A stretch of DNA of 64,000 nucleotides from Aquibacillus kalidii (GTDB lineage: Bacteria; Bacillota; Bacilli; Bacillales; Amphibacillaceae). Under the pieces are notes generated by a model that was not told the origin of the DNA, made no database searches, and was given only the letters and a program-made list of their open reading frames with translations. The stretch covers positions 62,001 through 126,000 of the forward strand of contig NZ_JACLZI010000036.1 in assembly GCF_014280935.1 (NCBI RefSeq), given 5' to 3'. A program made the translations under genes and the position numbers. This document shows, in pieces, positions 35,182 to 44,179 of the stretch. Each line of letters begins with the position of its first letter. The first letter of the stretch is position 1.

Positions 35182-35399
35182 TTATATCCCTCCAACAACA
35201 AACATATTGCCTTATTATCACCTATTTATGTCGGATTATTGATACATCTTTCAGTTAATTGGTGATACTGTCAATTCTTGCGCTTTCCCAGGAAATGAAC
35301 TGTTTGAGTGTACGGTATTCAATTCGAAAATAGAAACAGTAGAATAATGAAGAGTAATTCAAAGGTAGGATAACAAGGCTTTAATACTTATAAAGGTTT

Positions 35400-35655
35400 T
35401 GGGTTCGCAATATTTTTCGTTTGCTTCTTATCCCTAAAACGTTAATTATCGTTATAAAATATTACCAATTAATACTATGATGGAAAAGGTTGTCTTTATA
35501 TTATCAGCAATGCCAAAGCGTTCATGTTGACTAACATCCTGTTTTTTTAATATATAGACGAAGAGGAAACAGCAGTAATCACTACTATATACTCTAGCCT
35601 TTTAGCTTTGTTAAGTATCCCGGTTATATCGTTGCTCACGAATTGGTGGTTGTAG
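35400..35655 (+). pseudogene. Decayed 3' end of an AEC family (auxin efflux carrier-like) permease
   Basis: Pieces of one protein appear in three frames. RLLLIP is at 35418, MMEKVVFILSAMP at 35477, and AFMLTNILFF, an in-frame TAA, then DEEETAVITTIYSSLLALLS, continue from 35518 to a stop at 35655. Their order and content match the C-terminus of AEC permeases (an LxxMPxxxxAFxLxxxxxxDEEE pattern and the last membrane helix). At least one frameshift and a stop have destroyed it. The 5' part is lost. The rest of the 35182-35739 gap holds no other recognisable gene. Confidence 0.55.
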
Positions 35656-35739
35656 AAACATTTCGTCTGGAAATATTTACTCCTATAAGACTACGAATAC
35701 TTTTCGGTATAATAGTAAGCTAGATGGAGGTGATTAAGT

Positions 35740-36666
35740 TTGTCAGATGTTAAGTACTATGTCTTCTTTGATTTTGAAATGCTCTGTTCAAACAGAGGGA
35801 TGCTTCAGGAGGAAATGGAGGCTATTAGGCTTGGTGCAGTAAAGTACGAACTTGCAACAGAAAAAGTAACCAGTTTTGATGCGTATATCCGTCCTTTACA
35901 ACAAAAGAAATTAACGCCATTCTGTAAGCAGCTAACTGGAATTCAGGATTCAGATCTAGTAGGTGCCCAGACCTTTGATCAAGTTTTCTCCAATTTTCTT
36001 ACTTGGGTTGGAGGGGTTAAAAAGACGAGGTTTTTTTCTTGGTCAAAAAGCGATCTTCAACGCCTAAAATTAGATTCTCAGTTACACGATATATCTATCA
36101 GAACTGTAGAAAAAATAGAAAATAGGTATGTGGATTTCCAAGCTATTCTCACAAAACGAGTAACAAAAGAAAATCTATCCGTTCAGAATGCCTTAGAATT
36201 ATATGATATGACCTTTGTAGGGGAGCAACATAACCCTATGTACGATGCATTTAACACACTACGTATTTATTTAAACTTTCTTAACTATCCAATAAAGTCT
36301 GATCTTCTGATGATAGATCGTTATATATTACAAGGTCAATTAAAACGTAATAAATCAATTAATGAGCAAGTAAAACAACTAATGAAATTAGATTTAGAAT
36401 CTCTATTGGTTGAATTACATGATATGTACCGCTTACGTAATGCTCAGAAGTTACTGAAGAAGGTAAAGCGGTTAGTTAAAAAATATGAAAATATTTCTAT
36501 AAACCGTTCTGGCATATTTAATGATGATCTTATTGAATCAGTTAGTTTACTGAAAGTTTTTTATGATGAACTTCGATCTACCTACAATTATCACTTTAAG
36601 CATGCTGCGAAAATAATGATAATTGATGAGCATTTAGTTTCACCGATAAAACAATTAGCTGTTTGA
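35740..36666 (+). CDS. DEDDh 3'-5' exonuclease family protein
   Basis: The 308-residue protein starts at TTG behind TGGAGGTGA, with a TATAAT box about 30 bases upstream. The N-terminal half is an exonuclease domain: FFDFEM supplies the first Asp and Glu, SWSKSDLQRL lies in the middle, and HNPMYDAFNT supplies the final His and Asp. The C-terminal 120 residues are basic, helical and of unknown function. Its relatives include sporulation exonucleases such as KapD. The substrate may be RNA or DNA. Confidence 0.75.
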   Translation: MSDVKYYVFFDFEMLCSNRGMLQEEMEAIRLGAVKYELATEKVTSFDAYIRPLQQKKLTPFCKQLTGIQDSDLVGAQTFDQVFSNFLTWVGGVKKTRFFSWSKSDLQRLKLDSQLHDISIRTVEKIENRYVDFQAILTKRVTKENLSVQNALELYDMTFVGEQHNPMYDAFNTLRIYLNFLNYPIKSDLLMIDRYILQGQLKRNKSINEQVKQLMKLDLESLLVELHDMYRLRNAQKLLKKVKRLVKKYENISINRSGIFNDDLIESVSLLKVFYDELRSTYNYHFKHAAKIMIIDEHLVSPIKQLAV

Positions 36667-36817
36667 AGCAGAAGGGAATCTTCCTGCTTCGTACATATAT
36701 TAAAACAACGGAATGCCAAATACTAAAACATAAAAATGTGCTCGTAACCTATTACCACAGGAATTCATCTTTTATCACACTATTCTAGGATATGATAGAT
36801 CCAGTTATATACTAAAT

Positions 36818-36844
36818 AAAAAAAGATCAACATTTGTTGACCTT
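36818..36844 (-). terminator. Terminator of the adenosine deaminase gene
   Basis: GGTCAACA and TGTTGATC with a 2-base tip are followed by a T run on the minus strand. The stem abuts the stop codon. Confidence 0.7.
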
Positions 36845-37907
36845 AAATAACCTCGCTTATCTTACCCTCTAACTGCTTATATTCTTGAAGACAAATATTC
36901 TTTAACTCTTTTTTGTCAGATACTTCTAAAAACGATGCCTCTATCCCATTCATAACAAGCTGCGCTAACTCGCTTGTAGTAAATTCAAAATGTTTAGCTA
37001 ATATCATGTATTCTTTTGTTAAAGTTGTTTTCGAGACTGTCAAATTATCTGTATTGACCGTTACCAACAAACCCTGGTCAAAGTATTCACGAATCGGGTA
37101 TTCTTTCCAACTGTCTGATGCTTTTGTTTGAATATTACTAATTGGACACATTTCTAATGGAATTCCTCTAGAATACACCTCATTAAATAAACTCATATCT
37201 TCTTTTAATCTAACACCATGCCCAATCCTGGAAGCACCTAATTTATGGATAGCATCTTTGATATTGTTTGCCCCTGCCGCCTCACCTGCATGAATCGTAA
37301 TGGGTAATCCCTTTTTATCAGCAATTTTGAAGACGCTTCGAAATAAATAGGCTGGATAGGAAGCCTCATCTCCTGCTAGATCCACCCCAACTAATCCTGA
37401 ATTTAAAAAGGATGATGCTGCTTCAATTACTTCCATGTTAACTTCGACGGAGTGATGCCTTAAACAACAAGCAATGGCTTTTGCTCGCACACCAAATGTT
37501 TGTTCACCTTTATTTAATCCTTTAATTACAGAGCCAATAACTACTTCAAGACTTAACCCTTTTTGACGGTGCAATTGTGGACCAAATCGGACTTCAATAT
37601 ATTTACAGTTTTGGCTATGTGCTTGTTCAACTAATTCAAAAGCAACTCTTTCCAGTGCTTTTTCTGTATGCAGAACTTGTGAAACTAGGTCAAATTTACT
37701 TAGATATGATTTTAAATCAGGGCAGTCATCCTCGATCTGTAAATATGGCTTTAAACTAGAAAGATCAGATTTAGGTAACGCTACTCCTTGCTCAGTAGCT
37801 AACTCCAGTACTGTTTTTGGTTTTACACTCCCATCTAAATGCAAGTGTAAATCTATTTTCGGTAAACTTTTCACCACTTGTAACATATTATCCTTTAACA
37901 AATTCAT
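36843..37907 (-). CDS. add: Adenosine deaminase
   Basis: The enzyme deaminates adenosine or deoxyadenosine to inosine, for purine salvage. The 354-residue protein has the zinc motif HLH (His21, His23) in IDLHLHLDGSVKP. ITIHAGEAAG supplies the third histidine and catalytic glutamate, RIGHGVRL the catalytic histidine, and VNTDNLTVS the zinc aspartate. The usual DD pair is DN here, as in several bacillar relatives. The start follows AAAGGAG. It is alone and bounded by terminators. Confidence 0.9.
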   Translation of the reverse strand: MNLLKDNMLQVVKSLPKIDLHLHLDGSVKPKTVLELATEQGVALPKSDLSSLKPYLQIEDDCPDLKSYLSKFDLVSQVLHTEKALERVAFELVEQAHSQNCKYIEVRFGPQLHRQKGLSLEVVIGSVIKGLNKGEQTFGVRAKAIACCLRHHSVEVNMEVIEAASSFLNSGLVGVDLAGDEASYPAYLFRSVFKIADKKGLPITIHAGEAAGANNIKDAIHKLGASRIGHGVRLKEDMSLFNEVYSRGIPLEMCPISNIQTKASDSWKEYPIREYFDQGLLVTVNTDNLTVSKTTLTKEYMILAKHFEFTTSELAQLVMNGIEASFLEVSDKKELKNICLQEYKQLEGKISEVI

Positions 37908-38042
37908 TCTCCTTTCAGTAATGAGAATATTGTTACTATTTTAATATGTACGTAAGTATTTTGCCACAATGTTGTTAGTAATATTTACAAGATATTTAAT
38001 GAATAGTGTTAAGCATCAAAAGCATTCGTATAAATTACTAGA

Positions 38043-38082
38043 TAAAAAAAGAAAGCAAAAAACGAATCGCTTTTTGCTTTCA
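38043..38082 (-). terminator. Terminator of ilvA
   Basis: GAAAGCAAAAAG and CTTTTTGCTTTC form the stem with a T run on the minus strand. Confidence 0.75.
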
Positions 38083-38087
38083 AAAAG

Positions 38088-39347
38088 TTAAATTAACAAA
38101 TTGAACAAGTTTTGATCTTTGTTAATTTCTATATAAGTAAAGCCCTTTTTCTCCATACGTTCAATTAAAGGTTGATAGTCGTTCGTGTGTTTAAGTTCAA
38201 TTCCAACAAGAACGGGTCCTTTATCTCGGTTGTTCTTTTTCGTATATTCAAAGCGTGTGATATCGTCTGTTTCTCCAAGTACTTCATCCATAAACTCTCT
38301 CAATGCACCAGCACGTTGTGGGAAATTAACAATAAAATAGTGTTTATATCCCTCATAAATCAAGGAACGTTCCTTGAAATCTTGCATTCTATCGATATCA
38401 TTATTACCACCGCTTATAATACACACTATATTTTTTCCTTTAATTTCGTCCTTGTAAAAATCTAGTGCTGCTACTGGAAGTGCACCAGCAGGTTCTGCAA
38501 CAATAGCATTTTCATTATATAAGTCTAAAAGGGTGGTACATATTTTACCCTCAGCTACCACGGAAATGTCATCAATTATTTCTTGGCCAATTTCAAAGGT
38601 TAAATTCCCTACCTTAGCTACACTAGCACCATCAACAAACTTGTCTATTTGACTTAATTTAACTACTTGATTCTGCTTTAATGACTCTTTCATGGAGGCA
38701 GCTCCAGCTGGTTCTACTCCAATCACCTTTGTAGATGGGCTGATATTCTTAATGTAAGAACCAACTCCAGATATTAATCCTCCTCCACCCACGGCCATAA
38801 AGATGTGTGATACTGGTTCTTCCATACTATCTAGTATTTCAAGTCCAACTGTACCTTGACCAGTAATAGTTCTGTAATCATCGAAAGGATGAATAAACGA
38901 CATATTGTGTTCATCACAGTATGCCTGTGCTTTTTCATAGGAATCATCAAAGGTGTCACCTGTTAAAATTATCTCGACAAATGGCCCTCCAAAAAACTCT
39001 ACTCGATTTACTTTTTGACGAGGAGTAGTACTTGGCATAAAAATTTTTCCTTTAATTCCTAAAGCTTTACAAGAATAAGCCACTCCCTGTGCATGATTTC
39101 CTGCACTTGCACAAACAACACCATTAACTAGTTCTTCTTTCGGAAGGCTTTGCATAAAATAGTAAGCTCCTCTAATCTTAAAAGAACGAACTACCTGAAG
39201 GTCTTCGCGCTTCAAATACACGTTACATTGATAACGTTCTGATAGAATAGTATCTCGCTGTAATGGTGTCTTCACAACAATATCCTTCAATACTTGATTG
39301 GCAATGATTATATCTTTAATTTGAATCGGATTTACTTTTGTGCTCAT
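38088..39347 (-). CDS. ilvA: Threonine ammonia-lyase, biosynthetic (IlvA)
   Basis: IlvA converts threonine to 2-oxobutyrate, the first step to isoleucine. From the ATG at 39347 (eight bases after AAGGA) it has 419 residues, close to B. subtilis IlvA. The PLP lysine is Lys57 in VRSFKIRGAYY. ASAGNHAQGVA and the glycine loop AVGGGGLISGVG are intact. The last 80 residues form an ACT-like regulatory domain (YFIVNFPQRAGALREF). Feedback inhibition by isoleucine is expected. A CodY-like box lies about 90 bases upstream. Confidence 0.92.
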   Translation of the reverse strand: MSTKVNPIQIKDIIIANQVLKDIVVKTPLQRDTILSERYQCNVYLKREDLQVVRSFKIRGAYYFMQSLPKEELVNGVVCASAGNHAQGVAYSCKALGIKGKIFMPSTTPRQKVNRVEFFGGPFVEIILTGDTFDDSYEKAQAYCDEHNMSFIHPFDDYRTITGQGTVGLEILDSMEEPVSHIFMAVGGGGLISGVGSYIKNISPSTKVIGVEPAGAASMKESLKQNQVVKLSQIDKFVDGASVAKVGNLTFEIGQEIIDDISVVAEGKICTTLLDLYNENAIVAEPAGALPVAALDFYKDEIKGKNIVCIISGGNNDIDRMQDFKERSLIYEGYKHYFIVNFPQRAGALREFMDEVLGETDDITRFEYTKKNNRDKGPVLVGIELKHTNDYQPLIERMEKKGFTYIEINKDQNLFNLLI

Positions 39348-39430
39348 ACTTAGGATCCTTCCTACATATAAAATGATTAGACTCATACTACCACACTAAT
39401 TTAATTAAGAAAACTTAAAAACGCAAAAAA

Positions 39431-39449
39431 TGAAAATTTTCAGACTTTT
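39431..39449 (-). promoter_or_regulatory. CodY-like box upstream of ilvA
   Basis: The plus strand reads TGAAAATTTTCAGACTTTT. The TGAAAATTTTCA part is a perfect 12-bp palindrome, and AATTTTCAGACTTTT matches the CodY consensus AATTTTCWGAAAATT at 12 of 15 positions. It lies some 90 bases upstream of the ilvA start, a sensible place for branched-chain amino-acid-dependent repression. Confidence 0.4.
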
Positions 39450-39467
39450 AATATAAGCAGAGTAAGA

Positions 39468-39501
39468 AGAAAACAACTACCATTTATGATAGTTGTTTTC
39501 C
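39468..39501 (-). terminator. Terminator of ppaC
   Basis: GAAAACAACTA and TAGTTGTTTTC form a perfect stem just after the ppaC stop; the tail on the minus strand is only moderately T-rich. Confidence 0.65.
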
Positions 39502-39513
39502 ATAGTTCAAAAA

Positions 39514-40437
39514 TTAGAATGCTGCTTGTAAATTTGGAACAATTTGTTTTTTACGTGAAACTACACCTTTTAGTGTTGCTATTCCGCCTTCTAAATTAAC
39601 ATCAAAGGCTTTTTCGACTACTGTTGCAGCGTCCCCTAAAGAAAGTACAACGGAATCGTTATTCAAAATATCCGTTACTACAAAAACGAATAAATCTAAT
39701 CCTTTACTTGTTATGGTGGATTCAATTGCTTTTTCAATCTCCGCTTTATTAGCAAAGACTTCATCTGTGTCAACCGTGTTTACTTGAGCTACTTCCACCT
39801 TTTTATCGCCCATGGTAAATTCTTTTGCATCCAATGTAATTAATTCGGCCACTGTTTTGTCACTTAAATCAGCACCAGCTTTTAACATATCTAAACCGTA
39901 TTTTTCAGAATCAACACCAGCGATCTCTGCTAATTCTTTAGCTGCTGCTATATCCTCATCTGTACATGTTGGTGATTTGAAAAGTAAAGAGTCTGAGATA
40001 ATCGCCGAAAGCATTAAACCAGCGATTTCTTTTGAAATAGAAATATTATTTTCCTTATAAAGTTTATTCAATATTGTAGCAGTACAACCAACTGGCTCTG
40101 CACGGTAATATAGAGGGTCCTTTGTCTCGAAATTAGCTATTCGATGGTGGTCAATTACTTCTAGCACTTGAACTTGGTCAATATCATTTGCGCTTTGTTG
40201 TTTTTCATTGTGATCAACCAGAATAACTTGATCTGCTTCACTAGAAACACTTTCAACTAACCTAGGAGCGTCTACTTTAAAATAATCTAATGCATATTGC
40301 GTTTCTCCGTTAACTTCTCCTAGACGTACGGCCTCTACTTCATTACCCAATTTTGATTTTAAATCAGCATATGCAAGTGCTGACGTAATTGTATCCGTAT
40401 CCGGGTTTTTGTGTCCAAAAATAAGAACTTTTCCCAT
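39514..40437 (-). CDS. ppaC: Manganese-dependent inorganic pyrophosphatase (family II)
   Basis: The enzyme hydrolyses pyrophosphate in the cytoplasm and belongs to the DHH family. From ATG 40437 (after AAGGAG) it has 307 residues. The metal motifs are [14 protein letters not shown] (His9, Asp13, Asp15), ILVDHNE, the DHHRIANF signature and a C-terminal VSRKKQIVP that binds substrate. It is the sole gene of its transcription unit, between ilvA and proBA. A very secure assignment. Confidence 0.95.
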   Translation of the reverse strand: MGKVLIFGHKNPDTDTITSALAYADLKSKLGNEVEAVRLGEVNGETQYALDYFKVDAPRLVESVSSEADQVILVDHNEKQQSANDIDQVQVLEVIDHHRIANFETKDPLYYRAEPVGCTATILNKLYKENNISISKEIAGLMLSAIISDSLLFKSPTCTDEDIAAAKELAEIAGVDSEKYGLDMLKAGADLSDKTVAELITLDAKEFTMGDKKVEVAQVNTVDTDEVFANKAEIEKAIESTITSKGLDLFVFVVTDILNNDSVVLSLGDAATVVEKAFDVNLEGGIATLKGVVSRKKQIVPNLQAAF

Positions 40438-40613
40438 AATCAAAACTCCTTATATATCATATTTATGTATTGAAAATCCTTTACTATTGTAACGTAATTC
40501 CTTATATTTTTCACTAGTAAGGTTACATTTAAGCAAATTTTGTTACTACTAGTCTTCTATCATAATTCACGATCCTGCTACGACTAAATTCAAATGGGAT
40601 CGTGAACGAATTG

Positions 40614-41858
40614 TTATTTTATCTGTCCATCACCGCGAACTATATACTTTGTAGAAGTAAGGGCAGGTAACCCCATCGGCCCTCTAGCATGGAGCTTCTG
40701 TGTACTTATTCCTATTTCAGCACCAAATCCAAATTCAAATCCATCTGTGAAGCGAGTTGATGCATTATGATAAACTACAGCAGCATCAATTTTATTGAGG
40801 AACTCAACAGCATGCTGGTCGCTTTCAGTTAGAATAGACTCTGAATGTTTGGAACTGTATTTCCGAATATGATTAATTGCTTCATCTAAGGAATCTACAA
40901 CTTTAACGGCTAAAATCTTGTCTAAAAACTCTGTATCCCAATCTTCTTCCGTTGCAACAGATGATTTAGGAAAAGTAAAGTTTAGTGTAGGATCTAATCG
41001 AAGTTCCACATCATTTCCAACTAAATTTTCTAATAACCTACTAATATTATCTTTGCCCCATTGTCTATGAATAACCAATGTTTCAATCGCGTTACAAACA
41101 GACGGACGCTGTGTTTTTGCGTTAACTGCTACTTCGAGTGCCATCTTTACATCTGCTGTGGCATCGATAAACAGATGACAATTCCCCGCTCCAGTCTCTA
41201 TGACAGGCACTGATGCTTGTTCCACAACCGTTTGGATTAATTTCTTCCCTCCTCTAGGTATTAATACATCCAGATAATCACTCATTTTAAACATCTTGGA
41301 AGCTGTTTCGCGACTTGTATCCTCTACCAATTGCACGCAATCCTTTGGTAGTTCTGATTTCGCTAGTGCTTGTTGAATAACCTGAACAAGTGCCTGGTTA
41401 GAATGAATAGCGGAGGAACTACCTCTAAGTAAAACTGCATTCCCTGTTTTCAAACATAAGCTTGCAGCATCCACTGTAACGTTAGGTCTCGCTTCATAAA
41501 TCATACCAACTACACCTATTGGTACACTTATCTTGTCAATTTTTAAACCATTAGGTCTTTCCCATGACTCTATAATTTCCCCAATTGGGTCATTTAGTTT
41601 TGTTAACTCCCTAAGTGCGTCAGACATATCTGTAATCCTATTTATATCTAATATTAATCGATCTATTAACGACTCGTGAAATCCATTAGCTCTTGCACTG
41701 TCGATATCCTTCGTATTCTCATTAATGATAAAGTCTTTCTGCATGAGTAACTCTTCAGAAATCATTTTTAATGCATCATTCTTTTGTTTTGTGGTCTTTT
41801 GCCCTAAAAGAATTGCACTATCTTTTACTAATTGTGCTTTATATAATAAATCGCTCAT
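40614..41858 (-). CDS. proA: Gamma-glutamyl phosphate reductase ProA
   Basis: ProA reduces glutamyl phosphate to glutamate semialdehyde in proline synthesis. It is an aldehyde dehydrogenase-fold protein of 414 residues, with the catalytic cysteine in QRPSVCNAIETLVI, the VPIGVVGMIYEARPNVTVDA block and the C-terminal FGFGAEIGISTQKLHARGPMG typical of ProA. Its start overlaps the end of proB by four bases (ATGA). Expression depends on the proline T-box upstream of proB. Proline may also serve as osmoprotectant in this group of bacteria. Confidence 0.95.
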   Translation of the reverse strand: MSDLLYKAQLVKDSAILLGQKTTKQKNDALKMISEELLMQKDFIINENTKDIDSARANGFHESLIDRLILDINRITDMSDALRELTKLNDPIGEIIESWERPNGLKIDKISVPIGVVGMIYEARPNVTVDAASLCLKTGNAVLLRGSSSAIHSNQALVQVIQQALAKSELPKDCVQLVEDTSRETASKMFKMSDYLDVLIPRGGKKLIQTVVEQASVPVIETGAGNCHLFIDATADVKMALEVAVNAKTQRPSVCNAIETLVIHRQWGKDNISRLLENLVGNDVELRLDPTLNFTFPKSSVATEEDWDTEFLDKILAVKVVDSLDEAINHIRKYSSKHSESILTESDQHAVEFLNKIDAAVVYHNASTRFTDGFEFGFGAEIGISTQKLHARGPMGLPALTSTKYIVRGDGQIK

Positions 41859-42976
41859 GACTCTACCTCCTCAAATATGATTACTAATCGGTCACGATGA
41901 ACAGCTTCTGGTTTTCTATGTCTAGTAAGAAGCATAGCCTCTTGGCTCCCCTTACCTTTTATTTCTTTTAATTCGCTGGATGAATAGCTAACTTGCCCTT
42001 TCCCAACTATCTGATTATTGTTCCTGATTTCCACTACATCCCCTATGTTAAAATTCCCGTTTATTGTCGATATACCGGCAGGCAGCAAACTTTTCCCTTC
42101 GTTTAAAATAGCATGGCGGGCACCATCATCAATTTCAATTGCTCCTGAAATCGAAGAATGAAAAGCTATCCACTGTTTTTGTTTTCGAGGACTCGTTTTC
42201 TCAATGTCTCCAATATAGGTTCCTTCACCAGTCCCATCAATAATATCTAAGAGTTTATTAGGTCCTGTACCAGAACCGACAAAAACTTTTACACCAAGCG
42301 ATAATGCTCTTTTGGCTGCAAGTATTTTTGATTTCATGCCACCCGTACCAAACTTAGATCCTGAATCACTTTTAGTTTGTTCTAAAATATCCTCTGTGAT
42401 AAATGGCAAATAATCATAGCGAGTAGAAGCTGGATTGATGTGTGGATTATCAGTATAGAGCCCATCAATATCCGTCAACATAACGAGGAAATCTGCGTTA
42501 ACCAATCCACTAACTAAGGCAGACAACATATCATTGTCTCCAAATGTTAGTTCCTTGATAGATACAGTGTCATTCTCATTTATGATGGGCAAAACCGATC
42601 GCTTCAATAACTCGGATAAGGTCGAATAAACATTTGTATATTGTTCTTCATTAACAAACACATCTCTCGTAATTAATAATTGAGCCGCAACGATTTCAAA
42701 TGACCTAAACACTTCTGTATATGCTTGCACTAATAAACCTTGCCCCACTGCCGCTGCAGCTTGTTTCCCAGCAACAGTTACCGGGCGACTTGGATAACCT
42801 AGGTCTGTGAATCCTGCTGAAATGGCACCTGACGATATTAAAATTACTTCATAATTACTTTTTATGAGACGCGCAATAGCTGCAGCATGTTCATTTAGTA
42901 ATTTTTTATCCAATCCGCCTGTTTTATTTGTTAACGAACTACTACCAATTTTGACTACAATACGTTGTTTTGCCAT
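41855..42976 (-). CDS. proB: Glutamate 5-kinase ProB
   Basis: ProB phosphorylates glutamate, the feedback-regulated first step of proline synthesis. The 373-residue protein has the amino-acid kinase domain (VVKIGSSSLTN at the start, SSGAISAG, INENDTV, FGDNDMLSALVS and GTGGMKSKI) and a C-terminal PUA domain (residues 275-370). The start follows AAAGGCGTGA. It is the first gene of the T-box-controlled proBA operon; proA overlaps it by four bases. Confidence 0.95.
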   Translation of the reverse strand: MAKQRIVVKIGSSSLTNKTGGLDKKLLNEHAAAIARLIKSNYEVILISSGAISAGFTDLGYPSRPVTVAGKQAAAAVGQGLLVQAYTEVFRSFEIVAAQLLITRDVFVNEEQYTNVYSTLSELLKRSVLPIINENDTVSIKELTFGDNDMLSALVSGLVNADFLVMLTDIDGLYTDNPHINPASTRYDYLPFITEDILEQTKSDSGSKFGTGGMKSKILAAKRALSLGVKVFVGSGTGPNKLLDIIDGTGEGTYIGDIEKTSPRKQKQWIAFHSSISGAIEIDDGARHAILNEGKSLLPAGISTINGNFNIGDVVEIRNNNQIVGKGQVSYSSSELKEIKGKGSQEAMLLTRHRKPEAVHRDRLVIIFEEVES

Positions 42977-43026
42977 TTTTATTCACGCCTTTACCATTAA
43001 TCGAATCGTTAATATATACATTTAAA

Positions 43027-43270
43027 CATCAAAAAAACTCTTTCTGTCCTGTAATTAAGAAAGGACGGAAAGAGTTTGGATCCGCGGTACCACCTTTAGT
43101 TGGCAAATATGCCCACTCGGTCCTGTAACGTAGGTAACGGTTAAGTTATTAGCTCAACAGTTCATAGGGTAGGTTCAATAGGAAGTTAAACGGTAGAATC
43201 TTTCAGCCAGTGAATTCTACTCTCTTTCGTTTCTGGTCCTATTTACTAGTCCTAATCTGCACAGTTTATT
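43027..43270 (-). ncRNA. Proline T-box leader of proBA
   Basis: On the minus strand the leader has the T-box sequence AAGGTGGTACCGCGG (about 43076-43095). A competing terminator follows (AAACTCTTTC...GAAAGAGTTTTTTT, 43030-43077). Stem I has an AGTA-type loop, and opposite it is the specifier CCT (43171-43173) flanked by GAA and A, which codes for proline. Uncharged tRNA-Pro should stabilise the antiterminator. Its promoter is mapped at 43288-43316. Confidence 0.93.
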
Positions 43271-43287
43271 TGGTTTTGTTACGAAAT

Positions 43288-43316
43288 ATTATGCTTTACA
43301 CGTCGGAATATGTCAA
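43288..43316 (-). promoter_or_regulatory. Sigma-A promoter of the proBA leader
   Basis: TTGACA (43316-43311) and CATAAT (43293-43288) on the minus strand are separated by 17 bases, nearly consensus. They lie just upstream of the predicted T-box stem I. Confidence 0.75.
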
Positions 43317-43423
43317 CTAAAATCTGAAAAATCAATTAGCTATCACAATATAAATCATATTCTACTTTTATTATAAATACAATCTATAGGACAAGCATTA
43401 TATTTACGGAAAGAGGATGTTAG

Positions 43424-43477
43424 ATGCGTACAGCCATAAAGAAACAAAATTGGATCTGGGAGTATATGAAATCATGA
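43424..43477 (+). CDS. 17-codon upstream ORF, or displaced start, of the YitT-like gene
   Basis: ATG 43424 lies seven bases after AAAGAGG, the best ribosome binding site in the region, and encodes MRTAIKKQNWIWEYMKS. It ends in an ATGA overlap with the start of the YitT-like frame. Either it is a coupled leader peptide or it is the original N-terminus split by the short repeat ATGAAATC/ATGAAACA at 43466-43481, which shifts the frame. Confidence 0.4.
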   Translation: MRTAIKKQNWIWEYMKS

Positions 43478-44097
43478 AACAACTAATAAATCATTATTTA
43501 CTGATTACTTGCGGTTCCTTTATTCAAGGAATGGCTATGTCCTTGTTCCTTTTCCCTCACTCCATTCCGTCTGGGGGTTCGGCAGGAATAGCTGTCTTGC
43601 TAAATTACTGGTTTGGCGTGCCACTAAGTATTGCACTTTGGGCAGTTAATTTTTCCTTACTTGTAGCAGCCATTTATTGGTTAGGCAATGCAAGTACAAT
43701 TGGAACGATGTACGCTATTACGATGACATCAGTAAGTGTCCAATTGTTCGAGCTTAATATATTTGTACATCAAGCACCAATCTTAATCGATATACTCTTA
43801 GGTTCTGCTACATTAGGAATAGGCGTGGGTATGCTGCTTAGACAACAGGTTTCAAACGGTGGAATGGGTGTGCTCGCATTAATTGTAACGAAATATCGAA
43901 ACGTTGCTCCTGGTAAACCCTTGCTTTTATTGAATGGATTTATTTTTATACTTACTGGATCTATTATTCAATGGATTATTGTGTTAGAAGCTATCTTTGT
44001 TCAATTTATATCAACAAAGCTAATTAATATTGTCTATAATTGGAGGTTTCCGCGAATATATTTTCCTGTGCTTAGCATTCGTAAAAAGAAATCCTAA
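43474..44097 (+). CDS. YitT-family membrane protein lacking the C-terminal domain
   Basis: From the ATG at 43474 the protein has 207 residues and five or six hydrophobic segments. The opening LFLFPHSIPSGGSAGIAVLL and the repeat-like VGMLLRQQVSNGGMGVLALIV are YitT (DUF161) motifs. YitT proteins usually have about 280 residues with a cytoplasmic DUF2179 domain, which is absent here. A start at 43417 is possible in the same frame but abuts the ribosome binding site. Function is unknown. The 5' end is unusual. Confidence 0.72.
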   Translation: MKQLINHYLLITCGSFIQGMAMSLFLFPHSIPSGGSAGIAVLLNYWFGVPLSIALWAVNFSLLVAAIYWLGNASTIGTMYAITMTSVSVQLFELNIFVHQAPILIDILLGSATLGIGVGMLLRQQVSNGGMGVLALIVTKYRNVAPGKPLLLLNGFIFILTGSIIQWIIVLEAIFVQFISTKLINIVYNWRFPRIYFPVLSIRKKKS

Positions 44098-44179
44098 CTT
44101 TTTCTTAGGACAACATTTATTCCTCTTACTAGAAGCATATTCTCGTATGTAGAGTAAATGCGAAAGGATGTGCCTCTAA

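Noticed and set aside
36665-36692. Hairpin GAAGCAG...CTGCTTC after the DEDDh exonuclease as a terminator
   Set aside because: The stem is reasonable, but there is no T run after it, so it was not listed as a terminator.
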